A program made the position numbers and the translations under genes. This document shows positions 43,951 through 52,332 of a stretch of 64,000 nucleotides of DNA, piece by piece. Within the stretch, counting starts at the first letter, position 1; every line of letters starts with the position of its first letter. The DNA lies in NCBI RefSeq assembly GCF_900545795.1, contig NZ_URAR01000005.1, forward strand, positions 1 through 64,000, read 5' to 3'. The notes beneath the pieces are model-generated. The model had not been told where the DNA came from. It saw only the letters and a list, made by a program, of their open reading frames with translations, and did no database searches. The stretch is from an uncultured Veillonella sp. Lineage in GTDB: Bacteria; Bacillota; Negativicutes; Veillonellales; Veillonellaceae.

Positions 43951-44640
43951 TTACTTTGCTATTGGACTTACATAAAGATGTAGTTCACCATTTATAGTTT
44001 CAATACGATCCGCATGAACTGGGATTGGGAACGAAGTGAAGTCGTAAATAACAATTTGTTTCAAGACAGCAGATGTTAAACCACCTATACTTGAACCATT
44101 AATTTCAAAACGGTCTGGAGAGAATACTAAGGAATTATTTTTAATTTCCAATTTTCCTTTAATATTGGCCGTCCCTTTGATAAAGCCCATATCCACAGTG
44201 CCGATAACATTTATTCCATTGGAATTGATATCTACTTCTTTAATTTGCAAGCCTTTGATATTTTTTTCCATGAAAGTTTGTAAATCAGATTCTGTTACAG
44301 TGCCTTCAATTTCCCCCTTGCCAATTTCGCTAATCTCCATTTTATGGTCAACCAACAAGCTTATAGGGTTAAATTGCATGTCTTGTACATCTAAGTGAAT
44401 ATCAGAGAATGTTAAATGACCTAAGGTAACGCCTTCTAGCTCACCGCGTAAAGTGTCTACATCACCTAATAGAAGTTTTGCTGCTGGCGTAGACTCCACC
44501 ACTAAAGTAGTGGCATCAGGATTTAACTTACTCTTAATCTCTGTTTCTAATTGACTCTTTACAAAGTTTGGCAATAGAAATTGTGCCACCACTAAGATGG
44601 CCACAACCAAAATGAGTAAAAATATAATAAACTTTTTCAT
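43951..44640 (-). CDS. DUF2993 (LmeA-like) exported lipid-binding protein
   Basis: The 229-residue protein has an N-terminal anchor or signal (FIIFLLILVVAILVVAQFLLP) followed by a DUF2993 domain made of repeated beta-strand pairs, with LDVQDMQFNPISLL and EIEGTVTESDLQTFM. Mycobacterial LmeA of this family binds phospholipid and affects mannan assembly. It is encoded 13 bases upstream-to-downstream from DUF5693 and probably belongs to the same envelope operon. Confidence 0.8.
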   Translation of the reverse strand: MKKFIIFLLILVVAILVVAQFLLPNFVKSQLETEIKSKLNPDATTLVVESTPAAKLLLGDVDTLRGELEGVTLGHLTFSDIHLDVQDMQFNPISLLVDHKMEISEIGKGEIEGTVTESDLQTFMEKNIKGLQIKEVDINSNGINVIGTVDMGFIKGTANIKGKLEIKNNSLVFSPDRFEINGSSIGGLTSAVLKQIVIYDFTSFPIPVHADRIETINGELHLYVSPIAK

Positions 44641-44672
44641 AATATATGTATGGCTCCTAAATTTGACAATAA

Positions 44673-45780
44673 CTATATTTTCAAATTAGCTTCTTTCTTT
44701 AAAAATCCTTCTATGAAGTTATCAAGATGTCCATCCATAACTGCTTGCACATTGCCAGTTTCAACACTTGTGCGATGATCTTTAACTAAATTATACGGAT
44801 GGAACACATAAGAACGAATTTGACTGCCCCATTCAATGGCCTGGTAAGTACCACCAATTTGTTCTTTTAACTCTGCTCTTTTCTCTAATTCTAGTTCAAA
44901 CAACTTAGCTCGCAAGAGTTTTAAAGCTTGCTCACGGTTTTGAATTTGTGAACGCTCACTTTGACACTGAACAACAATGCCCGTAGGAATATGAGTCATA
45001 CGAATGGCTGAGTCAGTTTTATTGATATGCTGACCACCAGCACCGCTAGCTCGATATGTATCAACGCGAACATCCTTCATATCCAATTGAATATCCACAG
45101 TATCATCAATTTCAGGCATAACATCCACCGCTGCAAACGATGTATGGCGACGCGCATTAGCATCAAAAGGCGAAATGCGCACTAAGCGATGCACTCCTTT
45201 TTCAGATTTTAAATAGCCGAATGCATTTTCTCCTTTGATTAAGAAGGTGGCACTTTTTATGCCCGCTTCATCACCAGGCTGCTCATCCATCATAGTAATG
45301 GCATAACCATGTTGCTCAGCCCAACGTAAATACATGCGAATCAACATGCTAACCCAGTCCTGTGCTTCAGTACCACCGGCACCAGCATGGAAGGTTAGAA
45401 TGGCATTATTTTTATCGTATTCGCCGCTGAGGAGTAAGAGCACTTCACGGCGCTCCACTTCTTCTTCAATATTCCCTACTAATTCTGCTATCTCTGGCTC
45501 TAAAGAAGCATCATCTTCTTCGATAGCCATATCAAGCATTAACTTAGCATCTTCTATTTCACCTACTAAGGCTTTATATCCGTCAACAGCATCCTTTAAT
45601 TGAGTCGCTTCTTGAGAAATAGCTTTAGCAGAATCAGGATCATTCCAAAATTCAGGATCACTCATTTTAACATCTAATGTGAAGATTCTATCTTCTTTTT
45701 GAGCGATGTTAAAGTGAATCCCTCATTCCATATATACGCTCCTCCAAATTGTCAATAGGTCCTTTTAAATCCTCTAACAA
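44673..45780 (-). CDS. prfB: Peptide chain release factor 2, with programmed +1 frameshift
   Basis: RF2 ends translation at UGA and UAA. The main frame (from 45665) has the specificity motif SPF in VRISPFDANARRHTSFA and the catalytic GGQ in GAGGQHINKTDSAI. A short first frame starts at TTG 45780 behind GAGGTG and runs 23 codons to CTT TAA (45714-45709). Shifting by +1 after CTT joins it to the main frame as NIAQKEDRIF. The whole is 1108 bases, that is 369 codons plus one base, giving 368 residues. AGG lies three codons before the stop, as in E. coli. The stop is TAA rather than the usual TGA. Confidence 0.93.
45709..45724 (-). promoter_or_regulatory. prfB: Programmed +1 frameshift site of prfB
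   Basis: In RNA sense the codons read AGG GAT TCA CTT TAA C. The slippery CTT and an internal Shine-Dalgarno-like AGGGA are in the same register as the E. coli AGG GGG TAT CTT TGA site. After the slip the next codon is AAC in the +1 frame. The internal Shine-Dalgarno is weaker than AGGGGG. Confidence 0.85.
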
Positions 45781-45818
45781 TAGGTTCACCTCTTTCATAA
45801 AAAACTTATGCCATAAAT

Positions 45819-45866
45819 GCAGAAAATGGCCGTGCCGAAGCTACCCCCGGCAACGAACCATTCTGC
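45819..45866 (-). other. Unassigned RNA-structure candidate between secA and prfB
   Basis: Outer arms GCAGAA-AA-TGG (45819-45829) and CCATTCTGC (45858-45866) enclose an inner stem TGCCG (45833-45837) / CGGCA (45848-45852) with a 10-base C-rich loop. In the minus transcript the structure ends in the secA-prfB spacer, and a T6 run occurs about 25 bases later, just before the prfB ribosome binding site. It could be an attenuator or processing signal. I recognise no family. Confidence 0.45.
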
Positions 45867-45872
45867 GTTGGT

Positions 45873-48320
45873 CTAATCTACATTTTGCGGCTCCAACACA
45901 TCATCATGATGGGTTTGCGCATTAGCCAGGTGGTCTACTGGTGTTTCTTCACTCGCAACGTCCTCGTTTAATTCAACGCGGATGCGGTATAAGTACATAA
46001 CAGTATCTTCTTGAATGGCGTCAATCATAGCTTCGAACATATCATATGCTTCAAATTTATATTCAACCAATGGATTTTTCTGACCATATGCGCGAAGGCC
46101 AATACCTTCACGAAGCATGTCCATAGAGTCTAAATGCTCCATCCACTTGCTGTCTACAATTTTTAACATAACAGCTTTCTCTAAAGCTCTCATATTAGTC
46201 TCCCCAATAAGAGCTTCGCGTTTAGCGTATTCTTCATGCGCAATAGAAATTAGTTTCTCTTGTAATTCGCCACGGCCATACTCTTCCATTTCTGCAACAG
46301 TCAATGTGCCTGGCTCTAAGAAGAATAGTTCTAATTGTTTTAATAAACCTTCATAATCCCATTCTTCTGGATATAATTTTTCATCAGCATATTGGTTCAT
46401 GGCATTTACAACAATAGTATCTACCATTTCCATGATAGTATCTTTTAATGAATCATTGCCAAGAATTTTGCGGCGTTGTTCATATAATACTTCACGTTGC
46501 TGGTTCATAACATCATCATATTCAAGGATGTATTTACGAATATTGAAGTTATGGTTTTCCACTTTTTTCTGAGCACGTTCAATTGACTTAGTAATTAAGG
46601 AATGTTCAATAGGTTCATCCTCTTCCATACCGAGTTTATCCATCATGCTAGAAATATTGTCAGCACCAAAGATACGCATCAAATCATCTTCAAGAGATAA
46701 GAAGAATTGACTCGATCCTGGGTCCCCTTGTCGACCAGAACGACCGCGCAATTGGTTATCAATACGACGGCTTTCATGTCGCTCTGTACCTAAAATGTGA
46801 AGGCCACCAAGCTCAGCTACACCTTCACCTAAGCTAATATCAGTACCACGGCCAGCCATGTTAGTAGCGATGGTAACCATGCCACGTTGACCAGCATTTT
46901 TAACAATTTCTGCTTCTTTTTCATGGTGTTTTGCATTCAATACATTATTAGGCACACCATTTTTAAGTAGCATATCACCTAGTTCTTCAGATTGAACAAT
47001 GGAAGTCGTACCAACCAATACAGGTTGTCCTTTTTTATGGCGTTCCACTACATCTTTAACTACAGCTTTGTATTTTGCCTTTTTAGTTTTGAAAATTAAA
47101 TCAGGCAAATCTTGGCGAAGTAAAGGTTTATTCGGTGGAATTTCATATACTTCAAGGCCATAAATATTATTGAATTCTTGTTCCTCTGTTTTCGCTGTAC
47201 CAGTCATACCAGATAACTTATTGTACATACGGAAATAGTTCTGGAATGTAATTGATGCCAAAGTCTGGCTTTCTCGTTCTACTTGAAGGCCTTCCTTTGC
47301 CTCGATAGCTTGATGCAGACCTTCAGAATAACGACGGCCAAACATTAAACGGCCAGTGAATTCGTCAACAATAACAACCTTGCCATCTTTTACTACATAA
47401 TCTTTATCGCGGTGCATCATTGCATAGGCGCGTAAAGAGGCAATTAATAAATGGTTAAGCTCTAAATTAGCTGAATCATATAAGTTTTCGATCTTAAGCA
47501 TTTTTTCTACTTTAGCGATACCAGATTCAGTTGGTGCAATTGTTTTTTGTTTTTCATCAATTGTGTAATCTTCATCTTTTACCAATTGAGGAACAATGCG
47601 AGCTAATGTGTAATAGCTGTCTGTAGAGCGTTCGCCAGGGCCAGAAATGATAAGTGGCGTACGGGCTTCGTCGATTAAAATAGAGTCAACTTCGTCCACA
47701 ATGGCATAATTAAGAGGACGTTGTACCATTTGATCTGCATGAACAACCATGTTGTCACGCAAATAGTCAAAGCCAAATTCATTATTAGTACCATAGGTAA
47801 TATCAGCTGCATAAGCCATTTTGCGTTGATTATAGTCTAGATTTGCTACAATCAAACCTACGCTAAGGCCTAAAGCGCGATATAATTTCCCCATCCACTC
47901 GCTATCGCGGCTCGCTAAGTAATCATTGACAGTGACTACATGAACGCCTTTACCAGTTAGAGCATTTAAATATACTGGCAAAGTAGCTACTAAAGTCTTA
48001 CCTTCACCAGTACGCATTTCCGCTATATTGCCTCGGTGTAATGTAATACCACCAATTAACTGTACATCAAAATGGCGCATACCAAGTACACGCTTAGATG
48101 CTTCACGAACTACAGCAAATGCTTCAGGTAAAATATCGTCCAAAGTTTCCCCTTTGGCTAAACGACTTTTAAACTCCTGTGTCTTTGCTGCTAAAGACGC
48201 ATCACTGAGAGAGTTTAATGACGATTCAAGACTATTAATCTCCTCTACAATGGAGCGCATCTTTTTAATCTCGCGCGCACTATTATTACCAATCCAACGT
48301 TGTATAAAATCAAACAACAA
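45873..48320 (-). CDS. secA: Preprotein translocase ATPase SecA
   Basis: The 815-residue motor drives Sec-dependent export. It has MRTGEGKTLVATLP (Walker A), DYLASRDSEWMG, YGTNNEFGFDYLRDNM, VDEVDSILIDEARTPLIISG, FQNYFRMYNKLSGMTGTAKTEEQEF and the helicase II motif GRGTDISLGEGV with RQGDPGSSQFFLSLED. The usual C-terminal zinc-binding CxCxS...CH tail is absent; the protein ends ETPVDHLANAQTHHDDVLEPQNVD. The start is a TTG; 48320 has the best spacing to AAGGAG, though TTG at 48317 or 48326 cannot be excluded. Confidence 0.96.
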   Translation of the reverse strand: MLFDFIQRWIGNNSAREIKKMRSIVEEINSLESSLNSLSDASLAAKTQEFKSRLAKGETLDDILPEAFAVVREASKRVLGMRHFDVQLIGGITLHRGNIAEMRTGEGKTLVATLPVYLNALTGKGVHVVTVNDYLASRDSEWMGKLYRALGLSVGLIVANLDYNQRKMAYAADITYGTNNEFGFDYLRDNMVVHADQMVQRPLNYAIVDEVDSILIDEARTPLIISGPGERSTDSYYTLARIVPQLVKDEDYTIDEKQKTIAPTESGIAKVEKMLKIENLYDSANLELNHLLIASLRAYAMMHRDKDYVVKDGKVVIVDEFTGRLMFGRRYSEGLHQAIEAKEGLQVERESQTLASITFQNYFRMYNKLSGMTGTAKTEEQEFNNIYGLEVYEIPPNKPLLRQDLPDLIFKTKKAKYKAVVKDVVERHKKGQPVLVGTTSIVQSEELGDMLLKNGVPNNVLNAKHHEKEAEIVKNAGQRGMVTIATNMAGRGTDISLGEGVAELGGLHILGTERHESRRIDNQLRGRSGRQGDPGSSQFFLSLEDDLMRIFGADNISSMMDKLGMEEDEPIEHSLITKSIERAQKKVENHNFNIRKYILEYDDVMNQQREVLYEQRRKILGNDSLKDTIMEMVDTIVVNAMNQYADEKLYPEEWDYEGLLKQLELFFLEPGTLTVAEMEEYGRGELQEKLISIAHEEYAKREALIGETNMRALEKAVMLKIVDSKWMEHLDSMDMLREGIGLRAYGQKNPLVEYKFEAYDMFEAMIDAIQEDTVMYLYRIRVELNEDVASEETPVDHLANAQTHHDDVLEPQNVD

Positions 48321-48429
48321 AATCAACTCCTTAAGTTCGTATATTTCATATATACATATTCAATTTATTATATCACAAAGTCTATAAAAAACAAAAAAAT
48401 ATGCACATACTTACAAGCTTTTTACAATC

Positions 48430-48474
48430 AAAAAACGGCAGCCAATCGCCTTAAGCAATTTCGCTGCCGTTTTC
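48430..48474. terminator. Terminator between metQ and secA
   Basis: AACGGCAGC (48434-48442) pairs with GCTGCCGTT (48463-48471), flanked by A5 on the left and TTT on the right. In the minus direction it ends the metNIQ transcript; the loop is 20 bases. Confidence 0.85.
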
Positions 48475-48515
48475 TTTATATTTGCTGTTGATTTATTTAC
48501 AACAAATTTTAATTA

Positions 48516-49346
48516 TTATTTAGTTTCTGGCACATACCATAAACCATTATTATGAGTTTTGATGTACTCTTGGAACTCTGGAGAATTGTATGCATCTTTA
48601 AGATCTTTTGCCCATTGAGTATCTTTATTTTTATCCAATACTACAAGTTGTAATAAAAGATGTGGTAAAATGTCTTCTTTTACTAAAGCAGTAGCTGGGT
48701 CAATCTTCGCATTATATACAATAGATCCTGTAATTACGATAAATGCAAAGTCTGTGCGTACCGATGGTATTGTTAAAGATTTCATCTCTACAAAATTAAT
48801 ATTATGTGGATTTTCAACAATATCAGCTTTAGTTACTGTGGAAAGATCTTTATTCGGATCTAGTTTAATAAGACCAGCCTTTTGTAACAATGCATAGGCA
48901 CGAGCTGTATTGGACGCATCATTAGGAACTGCAATAGTATCGCCATCAGCAATCTCACTTAAATTGTGTTTAGCCCCTGGATAAATACCAGCCGGTACAG
49001 TTGGGATTGGTGTTAACGCAACTAAATGACCACCTTGCTTATTGTTAAAGTTTTCCATATATGCAGTGTGCTGTTCCACATTGAAATCTACTTCCCCATC
49101 ATTTAAGGCCACATCAGCTTGTATTAAATCTGACATATCACGAGCTGTAATTTTATAACCTTTCTTTTCTAGGATTGGTTTTACACCTTGCTCAAATAGT
49201 TCAGAATAAGGGCCTTGGGACTTACTAAATACTAATTCTTTTTTATCGGCGGAAGAAGAATCATTCCCACAGCCAGCTAGTAATACAGCACCTAAAGCAA
49301 CAGTTAAGGCAACAGCGCCTAATTTCTTAAAACGTTTTAAATTCAT
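48516..49346 (-). CDS. metQ: MetQ-family substrate-binding lipoprotein
   Basis: The 276-residue protein has a lipoprotein signal ending LLAGCG, so it is lipid-anchored outside the membrane. The NLPA/MetQ body is clear: KKGYKITARDMSDLIQADVALNDGEVDFNVEQHTAYMENFN and VPNDASNTARAYALLQ. In methionine-binding MetQ the equivalent places usually read DANxxQHxxYL and NDPTNxGRAL, so the pocket region differs somewhat. Together with the T-box upstream this raises the possibility of a ligand other than methionine. It ends the operon with metN and metI. Confidence 0.9.
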   Translation of the reverse strand: MNLKRFKKLGAVALTVALGAVLLAGCGNDSSSADKKELVFSKSQGPYSELFEQGVKPILEKKGYKITARDMSDLIQADVALNDGEVDFNVEQHTAYMENFNNKQGGHLVALTPIPTVPAGIYPGAKHNLSEIADGDTIAVPNDASNTARAYALLQKAGLIKLDPNKDLSTVTKADIVENPHNINFVEMKSLTIPSVRTDFAFIVITGSIVYNAKIDPATALVKEDILPHLLLQLVVLDKNKDTQWAKDLKDAYNSPEFQEYIKTHNNGLWYVPETK

Positions 49347-49380
49347 AAGTCTCCTACTTTCTTTTCTCAATGAAATAAAA

Positions 49381-50043
49381 TTAATGATTTCTCATCTTAA
49401 CGGCAAAATGATTACCTACAGACTGTATAATCTGCACAAAGATGACTAAGATGACAACAGTAAATAACATGAGTGGGAAGTTTAATCGCTCATACCCATA
49501 GGTTAGAGCCAAGTCACCTACACCGCCAGCCCCGATGGCACCAGCCATAGCAGTTGCACCAATGAGGCCGATTGTACCGGTAGTGACAGATAATATGAGT
49601 GAAGCTTTTGCTTCTGGCAAAATAAAATTCCACACAATTTCAAAATGTGACGCCCCCATAGCTTGCGCGGCTTCAATAATCCCTTTATCTACATCGAGTA
49701 AGGAATTTTCAAAAAGACGCGTTAAATAGGGAGCAATAAAAATGACTAATGGCACTAAGGCCGCAGTAGTACCAATGCGTGTACCTACTAATAATTTTGT
49801 GAGCGGCAATATAAATACCATTAAGATAATAAAGGGCACGCTGCGTATAATATTTACAATTGTATCAAGCACTGCAAATACATAATCATTGCGCAAGATG
49901 CCATCTTTATTAGTGAGAACTAATATAACGGCCAAGATGAGGCCAATAAGGGAACCTATAATAAGTGAAACAAACACCATGTATAGGGTCTCTTGCGCTG
50001 CTAATAAAATCTGTTCATTAGGAACACCTAAATCAGGCATCAT
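49381..50043 (-). CDS. metI: MetI-family ABC permease (second copy)
   Basis: The 220-residue permease has five membrane spans and the EAA loop EAAQAMGASHFEIVWNFILPEAKASL, then GATAMAGAIGAGGVGDLALTYGYERLN. It is a clear paralogue of the permease at 11583. Its ATG overlaps the stop of metN (ATGA at 50043-50040), so the two are translationally coupled. GGAGGTGGTGA inside the end of metN is the ribosome binding site. Confidence 0.92.
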   Translation of the reverse strand: MMPDLGVPNEQILLAAQETLYMVFVSLIIGSLIGLILAVILVLTNKDGILRNDYVFAVLDTIVNIIRSVPFIILMVFILPLTKLLVGTRIGTTAALVPLVIFIAPYLTRLFENSLLDVDKGIIEAAQAMGASHFEIVWNFILPEAKASLILSVTTGTIGLIGATAMAGAIGAGGVGDLALTYGYERLNFPLMLFTVVILVIFVQIIQSVGNHFAVKMRNH

Positions 50044-51062
50044 AGATTCACCACCTCCCATTCAAGACCACTGTCGGAAATATATCTTTTCACAGAATCA
50101 ATCGCCTCTGCGGTCCCCACGACTTGTAAAATAAAAATTCCAAGTGCGGAGTCTTGTAGTTGATTAACTGAGGCAAAAATAATATTTGTCTCCACCGGGA
50201 AGGTGCTATTAATCTCATAGATTACATGCTTAGTAACAGCATCACCTAAAAAGCGTACTTTAATTAACTCATAGTGTCGCTCATCTTTTTGTAAATTGGC
50301 CACAATACTATCTGGAATTCGCTCTGGAATTACAGTCTGCACAAAACGCTTAGTCATTTCTTCTCTAGGATGACTAAATACATCTAACACAGATCCGGTC
50401 TCAACGACCTGACCATGTTCCATAACAGCCACGCGATTACAGATTTCTTTAATAACCTGAATTTCATGAGTTACTACCAAAACGGTAATGTTGAACTCCC
50501 TATTGATACGTTTTAAAAGCTCTAAGATGGCCTCCGTTGTTTCTGGATCTAGTGCGCTAGTGGCTTCATCACAAAGCAAAATTGATGGATTCGTAGCCAA
50601 GGCTCTAGCAATCCCAACGCGCTGCTTTTGCCCACCAGATAATTGGGTCGGATACGCATTAGCTTTGTCAGGTAAATTAACAAACTCCAATAATTCTTTG
50701 ACGCGCTTATCAATAGTTTCTTGATCCACTTTATTCAATCGCAACGGAATGGCAATATTGTCATATACAGTTTTCGAATTAAGTAAATTAAACGATTGGA
50801 ACACCATACCAATGCCCTTGCGGACCTGGCGCAGTTCATTATGACTTAATGCATTAATATTGACACCATCAATGAGCACTTCACCACTTGTAGGTGTTTC
50901 CAGTGCATTAACCATGCGCAATAAGGTGGACTTACCAGCACCACTAAATCCGATGATGCCAAATATATCGCCATCTTCAATTGTCAAATTTACATCTTGT
51001 AGTGCCTTTACTTTTTGCTTTTTAACAATAAATTCTTTGTTAATCTGCCTAAGTTCAATCAT
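50040..51062 (-). CDS. metN: MetN-family ABC transporter ATP-binding protein (second copy)
   Basis: The 340-residue ATPase has GFSGAGKST, FQSFNLLNSKTVYDNI, LSGGQKQRVGIARAL, LLCDEATSALDP and VTHEIQV, and a C-terminal NIL domain (IKVRFLGDAVTKHVIYEINSTFPVETNIIFA). AGGAGGTGAACT precedes the ATG. Unlike the paralogue at 12217, which sits behind a SAM riboswitch, this copy is behind a T-box leader, so it should respond to the charging of one tRNA rather than to SAM. Confidence 0.94.
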   Translation of the reverse strand: MIELRQINKEFIVKKQKVKALQDVNLTIEDGDIFGIIGFSGAGKSTLLRMVNALETPTSGEVLIDGVNINALSHNELRQVRKGIGMVFQSFNLLNSKTVYDNIAIPLRLNKVDQETIDKRVKELLEFVNLPDKANAYPTQLSGGQKQRVGIARALATNPSILLCDEATSALDPETTEAILELLKRINREFNITVLVVTHEIQVIKEICNRVAVMEHGQVVETGSVLDVFSHPREEMTKRFVQTVIPERIPDSIVANLQKDERHYELIKVRFLGDAVTKHVIYEINSTFPVETNIIFASVNQLQDSALGIFILQVVGTAEAIDSVKRYISDSGLEWEVVNL

Positions 51063-51084
51063 AGTTCACCTCCTATTTTTAGAC

Positions 51085-51124
51085 AAAAAAAGGACCTCCC
51101 GCCCCTGTGACAGAGGCGGTGGCC
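51085..51124 (-). terminator. T-box terminator hairpin
   Basis: In RNA sense GGCC-ACCGCC-TCTG pairs with CAGG-GGCGGG-AGGTCC around a short TCA loop, followed by T7 (A7 at 51085-51091). The 5' arm overlaps the T-box sequence, so formation of the antiterminator excludes it. Confidence 0.93.
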
Positions 51125-51310
51125 CGCGGTTCCACTCTGTTTGCAGTATATTACTGCACTCATTTACCATAACGGCGGCAACCGTGAGACTCTACTAAAA
51201 TTTCGAATCTCCCACTCCCAAAGGCATTCCCTACAATTCGCCTATAACAAGCTCTCAACCTAGACTTGTCTCTCTGTATAGTGTCCTAATAGGTACTTAT
51301 TTTGATCCTC
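51085..51310 (-). promoter_or_regulatory. T-box leader of metNIQ, specifier fits tRNA-Cys
   Basis: The minus strand has the T-box AGAGTGGAACCGCGGG (51123-51138), AGAGAG and GGTTGAGAGC in stem I, and a terminator next to it. The specifier loop can be placed: TCAAA (51301-51305) pairs with TTTGG (51218-51222), CCTA (51290-51293) pairs with TAGG (51230-51233), leaving AAGTA on the 5' side and GAATGCC on the 3' side. With the usual GAA-codon pattern the specifier is TGC (51226-51224), cysteine. The antiterminator bulge is TGGA, which needs a tRNA with U at the discriminator, as in tRNA-Cys. ATG one base earlier (Met) is the alternative but tRNA-Met usually has A there. Confidence 0.85.
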
Positions 51311-51553
51311 GTGTTTATTTCATATAGTCTTTGTTTTAAATAGAGAAACTGTTTAATAATTACAAACTCTTTATTTAATATATTGGTAATAAATTACTAA
51401 TATAGAACAATATAATTCTGCTAATAAAATTAAAAGCTCTTTTTAAAACATACTAATATAATAGGTTTTAAAAATTAAATTGTCAAGCCATAATTAAAAA
51501 TATGATTAAAAAATATAATTTATTATTACACAAATAGTAAAATCAAAGAAAAA
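51311..51553. other. AT-rich spacer upstream of the T-box
   Basis: No gene is visible. TTGTAA and TATTTA with a 17-base spacer can be read on the minus strand around 51338-51365 and are a possible promoter for the T-box transcript, but the match is weak. Confidence 0.35.
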
Positions 51554-51588
51554 AAGACGAGCCGATTATATAATAACCAGCTCGTCTT
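51545..51588 (-). terminator. Terminator of hpf
   Basis: AAGACGAGC (51554-51562) pairs with GCTCGTCTT (51580-51588); in the minus direction the stem is followed by T5-7 and CTTTG. It lies 52 bases after the hpf stop. Confidence 0.88.
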
Positions 51589-51639
51589 CACTATTAAATT
51601 TTAAACATGTTCCTTGGCGTTCCCACTAAGGGAAAGACC

Positions 51640-52170
51640 TTATAATTCAGGTTCAATTAAGCCATAGGATCCATTTTTACGACGATACACAACATTCATA
51701 ATTTCTGTATCTGCATTGAAGAACATGAAGAAATCATGGCCTACTAAGTTCATCTGCATAATCGCTTCCTCTACGCTCATAGGGCGCACAGCAAAGCGTT
51801 TACGACGAACTACATCAATAGTTTCTTCTTGTACAGGTACTTCAGGTGCAAATGCATCAGGCTGGAAGCCCACTTCTTTCTTGAAACGTCTTGCTAGACG
51901 AGTTTTATATTTATGAATTTGCCGAACAATCTTATCCACAACTAAATCAATAGCTGCATACATATCCGCGTTAGAAGATACACCGCGGAGAACTATTCCT
52001 TCAACGAAGCAAGTTAATTCTACTACACGATTTTCTTTTTCCACAGAAAGTACTGCTTGGATGTCAAAAGGTGACCCAAAATAACGGGCTAGCTTTTCTA
52101 CGCGTTTTTCTAAATACTCACGTAGGGCTTGTGTTACTTCTAAATTTTTACCTCTTACTGAAACTTTCAT
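51640..52170 (-). CDS. hpf: Ribosome hibernation promoting factor, long form
   Basis: The 176-residue protein has the N-terminal ribosome-binding domain (VSVRGKNLEVTQALREYLEKRVEKLARYF) and, after a linker, the C-terminal dimerisation domain RRKRFAVRPMSVEEAIMQMNLVGHDFFMFFNADTEIMNVVYRRKNGSYGLIEPE. The long form drives 100S ribosome dimer formation in stationary phase. ATG 52170 has AAAGGATG nine bases upstream; a TTG two codons earlier is less well spaced. Its place upstream of secA is typical, here with metNIQ between. Confidence 0.96.
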   Translation of the reverse strand: MKVSVRGKNLEVTQALREYLEKRVEKLARYFGSPFDIQAVLSVEKENRVVELTCFVEGIVLRGVSSNADMYAAIDLVVDKIVRQIHKYKTRLARRFKKEVGFQPDAFAPEVPVQEETIDVVRRKRFAVRPMSVEEAIMQMNLVGHDFFMFFNADTEIMNVVYRRKNGSYGLIEPEL

Positions 52171-52300
52171 ATGCAAACATCCTTTCTTTCAAGCTTTAAA
52201 AACAAAGCTTGTTGGTTATATTTACTAATTCTACATGTAAAGAATAAACTCCTTCTTTTTTAAGAAATTTTTTCAAAATTTTTATAAAAACAAAAAACGA

Positions 52301-52329
52301 CCGGCCACAGCCGGTCGTTAGTTTAGTCA
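52301..52329 (-). terminator. Terminator of the cold-shock gene
   Basis: AACGACCGGC (52306-52315) and GCCGGTCGTT (52320-52329) form a perfect 10-bp stem with a CACA loop; in the minus direction T6 follows. Confidence 0.93.
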
Positions 52330-52332
52330 GTA

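Noticed and set aside
51225..51227. ATG as T-box specifier (methionine)
   Set aside because: Less favoured: it breaks the usual GAA-codon register, and the TGGA bulge does not match the A discriminator usual in tRNA-Met. Kept as an alternative, not excluded.
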